Assembly (NCBI GenBank): GCA_964608495.1
Contig: CAZSOQ010000025.1
Location: 1 to 33,740, forward strand
Length of the DNA: 33,740 nucleotides
DNA from: JAKORR01 sp964608495
GTDB taxonomy: Bacteria > Armatimonadota > Zipacnadia > Zipacnadales > FEN-943
Direction: 5' to 3'
Below the pieces are notes generated by a model, which was given only the letters and a program-made list of their open reading frames with translations, was not told the origin of the DNA and searched no databases. Within the stretch, counting starts at the first letter, position 1. Every line of letters starts with the position of its first letter. A program made the position numbers and the translations under genes. Positions 24,025 through 33,706 of this stretch are shown in pieces.

Positions 24025-25088
24025 TGCAGTGTCTCCTCCGCCTCCCGCTGGGTCGGTGCGTGGCAGTCGTAGAAGACCATGTTGGGCTTGAGCTCCTTGT
24101 GGTAGATCCTGATGTCCTGGGTGCTGCAGGGCACCCAGACGCTGGTGCCCTTGGCCTGGATCTCGTGGAGCAGGTCCATCCACTCGATGAAGGGCTTGTT
24201 GCGGGCGCCGGTGGTCCACTGGATGCAGTCCAGGCCCTCGATGGAGCACAGGTCGTCCAGATGCACGAGGCACTCGGGCCCGTCCAGATGGTAGACGCAG
24301 TGGCTCAGGTGCGCGGCTTCCTCTTCGAGCGCCGGCAAGGCCCACCGGCGGAAGTGCTCGGGGCCGACCAGCGCCGCGAAGTCGCACTGGATCGTGTTCG
24401 TCCTCACCGGGTGGTAACCCGGCACCCAGCCGCAGGTGCCGGTCTCGCCCATCCGCGCGGCCTCGTACAGCGCGTCGTAGATGGGAGCATACAGCGCGCG
24501 CACGTCCGCCATCGCCCGGTCAATCGTCTCGGGTACGTCAATCAGGTCCATGCACAGACGCGGGCCGCCCCTCATCGCCAGGAGGGTGTCCAGATTGCTG
24601 TGCAGGTCGAGGTGAGCCACGACCATCTTCCCCTCGAAGGCCTCCGCCAGCGCCGCGCAGAAGTCCAGCATCCGCCGCCACCAGTGGTTGTTGGGGTCGA
24701 GCACGATGGGCAGCGCGTCTTCCCAGTCCTCTATACACGGCACAGCCCAGCTCGTGCCGAAGTTCTGTTCGGGGAAGTTGAGCTCCGCGCCGAGCCAGGC
24801 GGCCATCATGTCCGGGCCGAAGCTCGGCGTGTGGTAGGGGATCGCGTCGCCACCCCAATACACCCCCGCGGCCGAGGCCACGATCTGCTCGATGGCGGGG
24901 CCGAAATCCCCCCGCGCCCCAGACATGTACGGGGGGCCGGGCACCTGCTCGGCTCCCTCCTTCGGCGCACGCATCAGGCAGCAAGGCCGGTCAAGCAGGT
25001 CCTGGTTCCAGAAGGCCAGCCAGTGCTGCACGGCCTCCTGGTAATCGGGCTTGAACTGCAGGGACGTGATGTGCTCTGGTCCTGGCAT
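24003..25088 (-). CDS. URO-D superfamily protein (arm B copy)
   Basis: Identical to 8653-9738: 361 aa, no export signal, HLDGPECLVHLDDL core with His267, Asp269 and His276, and LDCIQWTTG. It is the only clearly cytoplasmic enzyme among exported carbohydrate proteins. It may process a small product of the pathway or act in methyl transfer; neither is shown by the sequence. Confidence 0.72.
   Translation of the reverse strand: MPGPEHITSLQFKPDYQEAVQHWLAFWNQDLLDRPCCLMRAPKEGAEQVPGPPYMSGARGDFGPAIEQIVASAAGVYWGGDAIPYHTPSFGPDMMAAWLGAELNFPEQNFGTSWAVPCIEDWEDALPIVLDPNNHWWRRMLDFCAALAEAFEGKMVVAHLDLHSNLDTLLAMRGGPRLCMDLIDVPETIDRAMADVRALYAPIYDALYEAARMGETGTCGWVPGYHPVRTNTIQCDFAALVGPEHFRRWALPALEEEAAHLSHCVYHLDGPECLVHLDDLCSIEGLDCIQWTTGARNKPFIEWMDLLHEIQAKGTSVWVPCSTQDIRIYHKELKPNMVFYDCHAPTQREAEETLQWLVDHT
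24033..24039 (-). promoter_or_regulatory. Ribosome binding site for the GH5-like gene (arm B)
   Basis: GGAGGAG on the minus strand, 8 nt before GTG 24024, inside the URO-D-like coding region. Confidence 0.7.
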
Positions 25089-25242
25089 TGGGGCGGTCCT
25101 CCCGACCCGCAGGTCTCGGTCCGGTATTATGCAGCAACCGAGGAGGAGGACGCCAGAGGCGCGGGGCGCGGCACCCCAAGACCTTGGTGCGGGGGACGCT
25201 GTGGCCCGCCCCCCGCTTGCGGACCGTCAGGTCCGCCGGGAG

Positions 25243-25290
25243 CAGATGAACCACCGCGGGGCCACCGCCGCGGGCTAAAGCCCGCGACTA
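25243..25290 (-). repeat. REP-like interspersed repeat, copy 4 (arm B)
   Basis: Reads CGCGGGCTAAAGCCCGCG on the plus strand at its stem, with the conserved tail to the left. Confidence 0.6.
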
Positions 25291-25322
25291 CAGTGTGCCG
25301 CAGGTTGCGTGTTCCCGCCATG

Positions 25323-25380
25323 CAGACGGACCTCCACGGGGCCACCACCGCGGGCATGGGGTGCGCCCAACCCGCGACTG
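25323..25380 (-). repeat. REP-like interspersed repeat, copy 3 (arm B)
   Basis: Extended-loop copy, mirrored from 8361-8418. Confidence 0.6.
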
Positions 25381-25447
25381 CGGACGAGCCAGCGCCGCGG
25401 GCCGGGGCCGCGGGGACAGGAACAGAGCATCGCGTGGCGGGAGGCGG

Positions 25448-26788
25448 TCAGGGCGCCAGGTGCAGCCCGGGCAGCATCTCCTCGTAGACCTTCCGCGCCG
25501 CCTCGAAGTGCTCGTTCCCCACCGCCTTCGGCAGGCAGTAGGTCACCATCCCGTCGCACTCGCCAGCCGCCATGGCCTCCAGGACCATCTTGAGGTGCGC
25601 CGCGAGCTCCTCGGGGGTGCCCTGGCTGCCGGGGAGCCGCTTGCGCAGGTCGTCCGGCGTGCCCGCGGGCATCACGATGTAGGGCAGCCTGAAACGCCCC
25701 GTGCCGCCCGCCTCGGCCTGCCAGGCGACCTCCCACTTCCCCTGGACCTCGGTCTGCCAGCCCTCCTCGCGCCCCACGTCGAGGCCCGCGGGCTCGAAGC
25801 CCTCCAGCCGCAGGTCGCCCCACTCTACCTCGACACCGAAGTTCGACACGCCCTTCTTGTCATGGCAGGCGAGGGCCAAGGTCACGGTTTGCTTGCCCTC
25901 GACCGCCCGCGCCAGGTCCACGCGCACCTCCTGCCACTCCAGGTCCCCGCCGGCCACGTCTTCCTCCCAGACCGCCGCTCCGTCCACGAGCACCTGCTTG
26001 AAGTGATAGCCGTCCGTCCCGGCGGTGAACAGATCGCGCTGTCGGAGGGTAAGCCGGTGGGCGTCGGCCCCGGGCTTGCCCCGTACCTCGCGCGACACCC
26101 GAAGGCCGTCGCCGGGCTTCGAGGGCGTGTCCCACGGGTATCTCATGAGGCACCGCGGCGGCACCGGTATCTCGTCCCGGAGCACCCGCCCGGCTCGCGC
26201 CAGCTCTTCGCGGCTGGTGGGGTATGCCACCACCACGCCGTCCACCACGGGCGCGTAGGCATCGGCGAAGGCGTAGTGGATCTCCGGGTAGTACATGAGC
26301 GGGTAGAAGGCGAGCTTCGGGGCGATGGCCTTCGCGGCGCGCTGCATCTGAGCGATGTACCCCGGGGTCAGGGTCGTATGGTTCGCGTAGAAGTCGTCAA
26401 TGCACCACGCCCGGAGATTGCTGAACTCGAGCGACAGCTTGGCTATCTCCTCACCCCAGCGCACGAAGTCCAGGCCGAAGGGCGCCGAGGGGGGCGGCTC
26501 GGAGGGCGGGCAAAGATAGACCCAGACGTCCAGCCCCGCCTCCTGCGCGGCGGGCAGGAAGGCCCGCAGGTCCTCCCAGTCCGTCTCGGCGTGCCAGATC
26601 AGCCAGAAGTAGCAGTTCACGCCGAGGGCCTTGAGCTGCCGGATCATCAGGGGCGTGTCCACATGCCCATCCTGGCCGCGCAGCTCCGAGTCGTAGTCGG
26701 CGAGGATCCGCGCCACGGGCCGGGCGGCAGCGACGTCCGCCGGTTGGGCCGTCAGCCCGAGCGAGCACAGGGTTAGCATGGCCACCAT
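25448..26788 (-). CDS. Secreted TIM-barrel glycosidase-like protein (arm B copy)
   Basis: Identical to 6953-8293: 446 aa from ATG 26788. The WCIDDFYAN motif (Asp131/Asp132) lies on a probable barrel strand, a beta-rich insertion covers about residues 220-360, and the barrel ends with DGMVTYCLPK. Catalytic activity is inferred from fold and neighbours only. Confidence 0.65.
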   Translation of the reverse strand: MVAMLTLCSLGLTAQPADVAAARPVARILADYDSELRGQDGHVDTPLMIRQLKALGVNCYFWLIWHAETDWEDLRAFLPAAQEAGLDVWVYLCPPSEPPPSAPFGLDFVRWGEEIAKLSLEFSNLRAWCIDDFYANHTTLTPGYIAQMQRAAKAIAPKLAFYPLMYYPEIHYAFADAYAPVVDGVVVAYPTSREELARAGRVLRDEIPVPPRCLMRYPWDTPSKPGDGLRVSREVRGKPGADAHRLTLRQRDLFTAGTDGYHFKQVLVDGAAVWEEDVAGGDLEWQEVRVDLARAVEGKQTVTLALACHDKKGVSNFGVEVEWGDLRLEGFEPAGLDVGREEGWQTEVQGKWEVAWQAEAGGTGRFRLPYIVMPAGTPDDLRKRLPGSQGTPEELAAHLKMVLEAMAAGECDGMVTYCLPKAVGNEHFEAARKVYEEMLPGLHLAP

Positions 26789-26831
26789 CGTCTCCTCCCT
26801 CCGTGAGAACGGCCGGCGGCTGCCTCGGCGA

Positions 26832-28502
26832 TCATTGCCCGCCGGGCGCGTCCGCCTCGAAGTCCGGGTTGACGGGACGCCTCGGGTAGAGCGGTGCACT
26901 CGTGCCCGTGACCGGGACCTCCTGGCCGACGACCTCCAGGCTCAGGTCATCCGCCCACAGCCTTCCCGGCCGCGGGGTCAGCAGTACCCCGAAGGCCAGG
27001 CCGGTGGCGCCCTCAGGCACGCCCAGCACCACCTCGTAGCGCTCCCAGTCGCGCGTGCCCGTGATAGGGCGCTTCTCCATGTTGTCCAGGCTCATCGGGC
27101 CCGTCGGCCCGTCCACGCGCATCCACAGGCCGGCCCATCCCTCCACGTCCTGGGCCCTGATCCAGCCGGTGTAGCGCACGCGCCGGCCGCTGTACCGGAC
27201 CGCGTCCACAAGCTGCATGGCGTACGCGAAGCTCTGGGACCCTGGAGCGACCTCGATGAGCGCCGCCGCCGCGCCGCCGTGGAAGACCTGTCGGTCGAGA
27301 GCGAAGCGCAGGCCCGCGCCTCCCGCGGGGAAGACCCACCCCTGGGGCACGCCGTCCGCCGTGGTCGGGCCCTCGAAGTCCAGGTTGACGGGCTGGTCGA
27401 GGCGCTCCACCTGGGTCTTGGTGGTCGGCACGTCCCCGCCCACCGCCTCGAGCGCCACGTCATCCAGCCAGATGGTCCCGCGTCCCGCCACGAGCAGGCC
27501 GAAGAGCAGCCTGGACGCCTCGGCGGGCACGTCTAGCACGACGCCATAGCGCGCCCACTCAGACTGGCCCCTGATCGGGCGCCCGGCCATGTTGTCGAGC
27601 GCCAGGACGCGATCATCCGGGCCATCTACCCTCGCCCACAGGCCCGCCCATCCGCTCAGGAGGTCGGCCTTCACCCAGCCGCTGTAACGCAGTCGCCTGC
27701 CGCGCCACTGCGCCGCGTCGGCGGCCTGATGGAGAGTCGCGAACTCCTGGGCGAAACCGGGTCCGAGGGTCACACGGGCGCTCGCCTGGCCACCGTGGGC
27801 GGCCTGGAGGTCGAGCTGGGCCGCCGCATCCTCTGCGACCGGCTCGAAGCTCCAGCCCTCGGGCGGCGCGCCGGCGTAGCCCGGAGGCGGCGCCTCGAAG
27901 TCCAGGTTCGTCGGCTTGCCGGGGAGCGTGCGCCGTATGGGTGGCAATACGGGCCGACCCGTGAGGGGAGTCTCTGGGTCCACGGGCTCCAGGGCCAGGT
28001 CATCCAGCCACACGCGCCCGCCGCCTTCGGTCAGCACCAGCCCGAAGGCCACCAGCCCCGCGTCCACGGGCACGTCGAGCACCAGGCTGTACTGCGTCCA
28101 GTCCGTCGTGCCCGTGATAGGGCGGTCGCTCATGTTGTCCAGGCTCATGAGCCGCTGATCCTGCCCCGACACGCGCATCCACAGGCAGGCCTGGCCCTGC
28201 AGGTCCTCGGTCTTGACCCATCCGGTGAGGCGCACGCGCATGCCCAGGTAATCGGTCGCCTCGACGGTCTGGTACACGCCCGTGGGATCGCCCGCGTACT
28301 CGGGCGTGATGGTGACTCGCAGGCTCGCGGCGCCGGCGTGCCGCACCTGCCGATCGAGCGCTACGTCGGCGCCCTTCATGTCCCCGCCGGTGCCGAGGAG
28401 CCACCCGGCAGGCGCCCCGTCGTCGCCAAGAACCGGACTCAGCGACAGTGCGACCGCAAGCACCAGCGCCGGCGCCCTGAAGGACGCCTCTGGCCTGCAC
28501 AT
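26832..28502 (-). CDS. Secreted triple beta-sandwich repeat protein (arm B copy)
   Basis: Identical to 5239-6909: 556 aa from ATG 28502, with three WAGLWMRVDG/LDNM repeats and a 15-residue stub of a fourth. Expected to bind polysaccharide or another ligand outside the cytoplasm. Confidence 0.75.
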   Translation of the reverse strand: MCRPEASFRAPALVLAVALSLSPVLGDDGAPAGWLLGTGGDMKGADVALDRQVRHAGAASLRVTITPEYAGDPTGVYQTVEATDYLGMRVRLTGWVKTEDLQGQACLWMRVSGQDQRLMSLDNMSDRPITGTTDWTQYSLVLDVPVDAGLVAFGLVLTEGGGRVWLDDLALEPVDPETPLTGRPVLPPIRRTLPGKPTNLDFEAPPPGYAGAPPEGWSFEPVAEDAAAQLDLQAAHGGQASARVTLGPGFAQEFATLHQAADAAQWRGRRLRYSGWVKADLLSGWAGLWARVDGPDDRVLALDNMAGRPIRGQSEWARYGVVLDVPAEASRLLFGLLVAGRGTIWLDDVALEAVGGDVPTTKTQVERLDQPVNLDFEGPTTADGVPQGWVFPAGGAGLRFALDRQVFHGGAAAALIEVAPGSQSFAYAMQLVDAVRYSGRRVRYTGWIRAQDVEGWAGLWMRVDGPTGPMSLDNMEKRPITGTRDWERYEVVLGVPEGATGLAFGVLLTPRPGRLWADDLSLEVVGQEVPVTGTSAPLYPRRPVNPDFEADAPGGQ

Positions 28503-28603
28503 GTCTCTCGCCTCCGGGCCGCCTTGGGGGCCCCGACCCTTCACGCAGCGCCGCCTCTCGACGTCACCTGAGTCCCGCGGGGGTGCCTGGACGAGGGCCG
28601 GCG

Positions 28604-31498
28604 TCAGCCGGCGGCCTTGACCGTGACGTAGTCCAGACCCATAAGGAAGCCGCGCGAGGCCTCGTTCTTGCCCGCCGCTTGGAAGCGCAGGACATGCTCC
28701 CCGGCCGTTAGATGCGCCCGGCCCAGGGACAGCGGCTCGGTCAGGCGCACCTCCGCCGTGTAGCAGTCCACCGGCTCGCCCAGGGGCTGCTCGTCCAGGA
28801 AGGCCTTCACGATGGCGTAGTCCCAGGATGTCGTATACCGTACGACTATCTCGTAATCGCCCTCGCTGGGGATGTTGATCCCGAGGTCCACAGACGCACC
28901 ATCGCTGCTCGGCTGGACCCACAGGTGGTGCGCGCCGAACCACTGCGCCCCGAGGTCCTGGATCCGATACTGGCACCGCGTGGTCTTCAGGACGCGGGCC
29001 CACACGCCCTCGGCGCTGCCGGGCCCAAGGATCGCCGGCTCGAAGCGGAAGTAGTCCAGCCCGGCGTGGTAGGCCGTGGCCTGCTCGTTCTTGCCGACCA
29101 TGCGGATCTCGATCTCCCTGGCGCCCTCGGGCAACTGGCCCAGGGGGAGGACCTGGTCGGAGGGCTGCTTCTCGGGCGCGTACAGGTCGTACTGCGGCCC
29201 CAGGGGCTGGTCGGCCGCAAAGGCCTGGATGATTCCGCCCCCCGGCCCCCGCATCGGCCGCACGCCCAGCACATACTGGTGCGCGGGCTTGGCGTCAATC
29301 GGCAGCACCATGGACTGCCCCGGCCCGCCGGCGTGCCATTCGAGCACCCGGCCGGCGCTGGCCCCGGGCATGGGTGGGCTCGGATGGGGCTTGTCCGCGC
29401 CCTCGCTGACGCGCAGGACCGGCAGGTCCTCGGCCTCGATGACGCCGCTGACGCGCTGTGCGCGCCGCATCTGCAGGCAGTCGAACACGGCATGGCCGCC
29501 CGTGAGCGCGACCAAGCGGACGGGGCGCTTGCCCTCGGTCAGGTACATGCCCGCCAGCTCTAGCTGGCCCTCCGACGGGCGGCCGATGATCTCCTGGCGC
29601 GTGCCGTCCATCTCCAGGGTCAGGTCGGCCATGCTCTCGCCGGGGGCCGTGTACAGCGACGGGTAGTAGACGACGGTCTCGGGTACGGCCAGGTCGAAGT
29701 CGCCCAGCACGTCGCCGGCCTTCACCTGGCCGAAGTCCACCGCCCGCTCCATGTTGAAGGCGTAGGGCAGCAGGGCGTCCTCGATCACCCTGGCCTTGCC
29801 CGCGCGCACGGCCTCGGCCATGACCTCCTCGCCCTCGACCGCGGCCGCGATGGCCCGCCCGAAGGTCCGCAGCATGTCGGGCGTCACGTCGGTGAAGAGG
29901 TCCGTGCGGTACTCATACTCGGCCGGCTCCTGGCCCGGCAAGGCGCCGCCGATGTACTTCCGGCCCTGTAGGTCCGCGAAGGGCGGCACCAGCTCGGCCT
30001 GGTACCAGTAGGCCACGCTGGAGTAGTCGTCCTCCCAGGGGGGCGCGCCCGCAGGCCCACCCACCTCGGAGGGGTAGTTCTCGATGGTCATGCGGAAGCG
30101 CTGGGTGAAGGGGATGTAGTCCATGAAGTGCCAGCGGAAGGGGCAGGTGAGCGCCCCCTCGTTGAGGCTGCAGCCGAAGCTGGGCTCGGGCAGGTAGCGG
30201 ATGCCCCAGGCGTCGCCGAAGTAGTCCTCGCTGCCCGTGCCGATCCATGGGGGGAACTGGTCGTCGTCCACCCAGACCTTCTCGTCGCCCTCGCCCCACC
30301 AGCCGGGGATGGGGTGGTTGATCTGCAGCGTCACGCCCACGAACCTGCCGCGCCCGGCGGTCTCGACGAAGGGGTAGTCGAAGGTGTTCGAGTGAGGCTC
30401 GTGGCGCCAGCGGGCGAAGAAGTACAGCGTGTTGTCGGGGAGGGCGTCCACCGGCGCCCATTCCACCTCGAAGGTCACCTCGGCGTTCGCGGCCAGATGG
30501 CTCGTCAGCTCCAGCCGGGCTGACCTGCGGAAGGGCATGGGGAAGTAGAGGTAGCAGCCGTCGTCGGGGCTGGAGCCCGCGATGAGGGCCTTGTAGTCCG
30601 CCGTCTGCCAGTCGAAGCCGAAGAGCGGGCCGAGCGGGCTGAGAAGCTGGGGCGAGTCCGCCCCGTCCCAGACGCCCTTGAGTACCAGCTTGCGCCAGAA
30701 GTGGCGCTGCTCGCAGGAGACCTGGGCGCGGAGGGCGCGAAGGGTGCCTGGGCCCCGCAGGTCGGCCAGTACCACGCTCTGCCCCGGCGCCAGGGCCACG
30801 GTCTCCTTCACGGAGGTCTGGCCCGGCAGCCGTGGCTTGGGGTCCTGGCCGCGGTTCGTCCAGGCGGTCTTGGCGGCCTCGAGGGCCTGGGTCTCCTCGG
30901 CGGTCAGGGGAAGGCGGAAGGTGGGTACCTGCCAGTCCCCGGGGAACTGGAGGTAGTCGAAGTGGTAGTACTGCCCGTGCCGCCGATCCGCCGTGATCTT
31001 CACGCTCTTGGCGAAGGGGATGGGCAGGTAGGAGTCCGAGGCGGACTGCTGGGCCCCGCGCTTGTAGACGAGGGGCTTGTCGAAGGGCGGCGTCTCGCCC
31101 GTGAAGAGCATGTTGAAGTCGAACTCGTACTGGGGCTTCTCGGCGCCGTCGAAGTAGAACCGGATCAGGCCCTGGGGATTGGCGGACCAGATGCGGTAGA
31201 TGCAGCCGGGGCCCTCGATCTCGGCCATGACCGCCTCGCCGTCTTCCTCGACGCGGATGTACTGGCCGGCGTCGCCGTTGGCACCCCAGCTCTGGCTCTC
31301 GCGGCGATCGTAGCTGGACGCCTGGCCGGCGCGAATCCCGTCCTCCCAGTACATGAGGCGGTCGAGGTTGGTGAGCTCATGGAGGAAGTCCGTGTAGGTG
31401 AGCGTGCGAGCGGCCTGGGCCGACGACAGGCTCGGGCAGAAGGCCAGGGCGGCCAGGGCCACCGCAGCGGCCAGCAGGGGCCAGCTCTTGCTGTTCAT
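28604..31498 (-). CDS. Secreted GH172-type (DUF2961) glycosidase (arm B copy)
   Basis: Identical to 2243-5137: 964 aa from ATG 31498, signal peptide ending SSAQA, GTGSEDYF with Glu424, and two tandem C-terminal carbohydrate-binding-like modules. First gene of the exported-protein run, divergent from the recombinase. Confidence 0.87.
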   Translation of the reverse strand: MNSKSWPLLAAAVALAALAFCPSLSSAQAARTLTYTDFLHELTNLDRLMYWEDGIRAGQASSYDRRESQSWGANGDAGQYIRVEEDGEAVMAEIEGPGCIYRIWSANPQGLIRFYFDGAEKPQYEFDFNMLFTGETPPFDKPLVYKRGAQQSASDSYLPIPFAKSVKITADRRHGQYYHFDYLQFPGDWQVPTFRLPLTAEETQALEAAKTAWTNRGQDPKPRLPGQTSVKETVALAPGQSVVLADLRGPGTLRALRAQVSCEQRHFWRKLVLKGVWDGADSPQLLSPLGPLFGFDWQTADYKALIAGSSPDDGCYLYFPMPFRRSARLELTSHLAANAEVTFEVEWAPVDALPDNTLYFFARWRHEPHSNTFDYPFVETAGRGRFVGVTLQINHPIPGWWGEGDEKVWVDDDQFPPWIGTGSEDYFGDAWGIRYLPEPSFGCSLNEGALTCPFRWHFMDYIPFTQRFRMTIENYPSEVGGPAGAPPWEDDYSSVAYWYQAELVPPFADLQGRKYIGGALPGQEPAEYEYRTDLFTDVTPDMLRTFGRAIAAAVEGEEVMAEAVRAGKARVIEDALLPYAFNMERAVDFGQVKAGDVLGDFDLAVPETVVYYPSLYTAPGESMADLTLEMDGTRQEIIGRPSEGQLELAGMYLTEGKRPVRLVALTGGHAVFDCLQMRRAQRVSGVIEAEDLPVLRVSEGADKPHPSPPMPGASAGRVLEWHAGGPGQSMVLPIDAKPAHQYVLGVRPMRGPGGGIIQAFAADQPLGPQYDLYAPEKQPSDQVLPLGQLPEGAREIEIRMVGKNEQATAYHAGLDYFRFEPAILGPGSAEGVWARVLKTTRCQYRIQDLGAQWFGAHHLWVQPSSDGASVDLGINIPSEGDYEIVVRYTTSWDYAIVKAFLDEQPLGEPVDCYTAEVRLTEPLSLGRAHLTAGEHVLRFQAAGKNEASRGFLMGLDYVTVKAAG

Positions 31499-31859
31499 GT
31501 CGCGAGGTCTCCTCGGTGCGGATTGCGCCAGGCCGCGCCGGAGCGGCGCCGTGTCAGCCCGCGCCGCCGGGGCGCGCCGCGCTGGCGGGCGGTCCGGCCG
31601 AGACGTGCAGGCAAGCCGTGCACGCAGGCCGTGCAGGGAGGCCGTGCACGCGGGCCAAGGCTGCGGGATTCCTTTCGGCTCGCGGCGGGTTTCTCCTTCT
31701 GGGGAGGTGCTGCGGCCGGCGGCCGGGGGCGGGCCGCCGGAGCCGTGGCTAGAGACCGGAGTGGGTCCGGCGGTCGGTGGGAGGGAAGGCCCCCGCCCTG
31801 GCGCAGAAGCCGCGCCAGGTCTCCCACGGAAACAGGGAGCGGGCCGGATGGAGACCCCT

Positions 31860-31895
31860 GCAATCCCTTTGGCCCTTGCGGGCCTTCGGGATTGC
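31860..31895 (-). other. Composite hairpin in the GH172 leader region (arm B)
   Basis: Mirror of 1846-1881. The GCAA loop appears on the minus strand, the sense strand of GH172. Confidence 0.45.
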
Positions 31896-31916
31896 CTTCC
31901 CCATGTGGCCCCTCCA

Positions 31917-31966
31917 CAGAGACGGACCGGCACGAGGGCACCGCCGCGGGCAGAAGCCCGCGGCTA
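31917..31966 (-). repeat. REP-like interspersed repeat, copy 2 (arm B)
   Basis: Mirror of 1775-1824, with the 9-bp GCCGCGGGC stem. Confidence 0.6.
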
Positions 31967-31990
31967 CAGCGCGCCCGGGCGGGTTCTCAA

Positions 31991-32037
31991 CAGACGGATC
32001 ACCGCAGGCCACCACCGCAGGCTGAAGGTGCTGACTC
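31991..32037 (-). repeat. REP-like interspersed repeat, copy 1 (arm B)
   Basis: Mirror of the degenerate copy at 1704-1750. Confidence 0.5.
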
Positions 32038-32079
32038 CTAAAGACATGCAATCTACAATGCGCCTCAAGACAAGCCTGC

Positions 32080-32089
32080 GGGGGTGATC
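32080..32089 (+). promoter_or_regulatory. Ribosome binding site deciding the recombinase start (arm B)
   Basis: GGGGGTGATC on the plus strand, just before ATG 32093 and overlapping GTG 32084. Confidence 0.7.
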
Positions 32090-32092
32090 CCG

Positions 32093-33706
32093 ATGGGTTC
32101 AGAGCGCCAGGCACAGGCCAAGGTTCGTCATGTGGCTGAGCAGGTCCTGCCTCGGATTGGCGTCTATATCAGAGTCTCCAGCGAGGAGCAGGCCAGGTCG
32201 GGCTACTCACTCCAGTTCCAGGAGCAACGCTGCCTCGAGTGGTGTCGGTTCAGGTACGGTGAGCAAGCGTTCACCGCCCAAGTCTACCGGGACGAGGGTA
32301 GGAGCGGGACGCTTGGCCTGAGGCCCACGGGAGCCACGGGTCGTGGCTACCGTGACGGGCTAACCCAGCTTGTCCACGATATCCGGGGAGGACAGGTGGA
32401 CCACGTCGTCATCTTCCGGCTCGACCGGCTCAGCAGGTCCCCGAAGCTCACCCATACGCTTCTCGAAGACGTCTTCCTCAAGCATGACGTCGGCCTCACC
32501 TCCATCACCGAGGGCTTCGATGCGTCCACGAAGGAAGGCCGGATGCTCGTGGGGATGCTGGCGGCGGTAGCAGCCTACTACCTGGACTGCATGGCCGAGA
32601 ACATCCGCGAGGGCCTCATGGCCCGCAGGACCAAGGGTCGCTACGCTACCGAGCCGCCCTACGGCTGGCAGTGGCGAGAGGTGGTGGACCCGGACGGCAG
32701 CGTGCGGCGCGGGGACGCGATCGAGGTGGTCCCCGAGCAGGCGAAGTGGGTGAAGCAGATGGCCGAGTGGTTGCTGGCGGGCTGGGGGACGGCGAGGATC
32801 GCGCGGGAGCTGAACCGGCGCGGCGTGCGCACGAAGCGTGGCAAGCAATGGCAGGCCAAGGGGGTGGCGGAGTGTCTGCGTAGCCCCGTGCACTGTGGGC
32901 TGATGTGGGCGGGCGATGAGCTGGTGGCGGGCGAGCACGCAGCGATGCGCATCTACCCGCCGGAGAGGCGAGAGGCGATCCTGCGGACGCTGCAGGAACG
33001 CGCGCCGGTGGCAAGCCGGACGAAGGGCGCGACCCACGTGTTGCTGGGAGGGATCGCCAGGTGCGGCAAGTGCGGGCGGCAGCTGCAGGTGCACTACGCT
33101 CCGAGGAAGGACCGGACTGGGCGTCGCACGCTGTCGTACCGCTGCCGGGGGAACGAGAGGGTCGGCGAGGGGCAATGCCGGGGCTTCAGCAAGGCGATGG
33201 AGAGAGTTGACCAGTGGGTAGTGGCGCGGGTGTTGGAGTTCGCGGCCAGCCCGGACATGGCGAGGATGACGGAGGAGGCGGCGCGGCGGGAGGCGGGAGC
33301 GGACAGGGAACGGCTGGAGCGGGATGTGGAGCAGCTTCGGGGACGGCTGACGGAGTTGGAGGCCGGGTTCGAGCGATGGGCGGAGGCGCTGACCGCGGGC
33401 GCGATGACCGTGGACCAGTTCCGGGAGCGGAACGAGCGGATGCTGGAGGAGCGCGCCGGGATAGAGGCCCAGCTTGCGGAGGCGGAAAGCAAGCTGCGGT
33501 CGGCGTCCGAGCATGAGCAGGTGCTGGCGCAGGTGCAGGAGGCGCTGCGGAACCTGCCCGAAGTCTGGGGGCAACTGGACCCCGAGGAGCGGAAGGAAGT
33601 GCTGCGGTTGTTGGTCCGGCAGTTGACGATCCAGTCCGCGGGAGTGGGCAAGGTAGCTGTGTGGATGAGACTGACCTACGGGCCTGTGATAGAGGGATCG
33701 CTCTAA
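32093..33706 (+). CDS. Large serine recombinase (arm B copy)
   Basis: Identical to 35-1648: 537 aa, Ser29 nucleophile in YIRVSSEEQ, LDRLSR at 110-115, zinc-ribbon Cys324/327/351/362 and C-terminal coiled coil. It appears intact and could be active. It runs outward to 34 bp from the window end. Whether it belongs to an integrated element cannot be told, since no other phage or element gene is present. Confidence 0.93.
   Translation: MGSERQAQAKVRHVAEQVLPRIGVYIRVSSEEQARSGYSLQFQEQRCLEWCRFRYGEQAFTAQVYRDEGRSGTLGLRPTGATGRGYRDGLTQLVHDIRGGQVDHVVIFRLDRLSRSPKLTHTLLEDVFLKHDVGLTSITEGFDASTKEGRMLVGMLAAVAAYYLDCMAENIREGLMARRTKGRYATEPPYGWQWREVVDPDGSVRRGDAIEVVPEQAKWVKQMAEWLLAGWGTARIARELNRRGVRTKRGKQWQAKGVAECLRSPVHCGLMWAGDELVAGEHAAMRIYPPERREAILRTLQERAPVASRTKGATHVLLGGIARCGKCGRQLQVHYAPRKDRTGRRTLSYRCRGNERVGEGQCRGFSKAMERVDQWVVARVLEFAASPDMARMTEEAARREAGADRERLERDVEQLRGRLTELEAGFERWAEALTAGAMTVDQFRERNERMLEERAGIEAQLAEAESKLRSASEHEQVLAQVQEALRNLPEVWGQLDPEERKEVLRLLVRQLTIQSAGVGKVAVWMRLTYGPVIEGSL

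Larger units (their letters stand above)
25089..25447. other. Intergenic region with two REP-like repeats (arm B)
   Basis: Mirror of 8294-8652: REP-like copies 4 and 3, the 7-bp hairpin at 25220-25237, and the weak -10-like hexamer at 25126-25131. Confidence 0.6.
31499..32092. other. Divergent intergenic region between GH172 and recombinase (arm B)
   Basis: Mirror of 1649-2242: TGCACGGC tandem tract (31604-31650), hairpins (31716-31740, 31797-31819, 31860-31895) and two REP-like copies. The recombinase-side 55 bp are AT-richer (CATGCAATCTACAATGCG) and may hold its promoter. Confidence 0.6.
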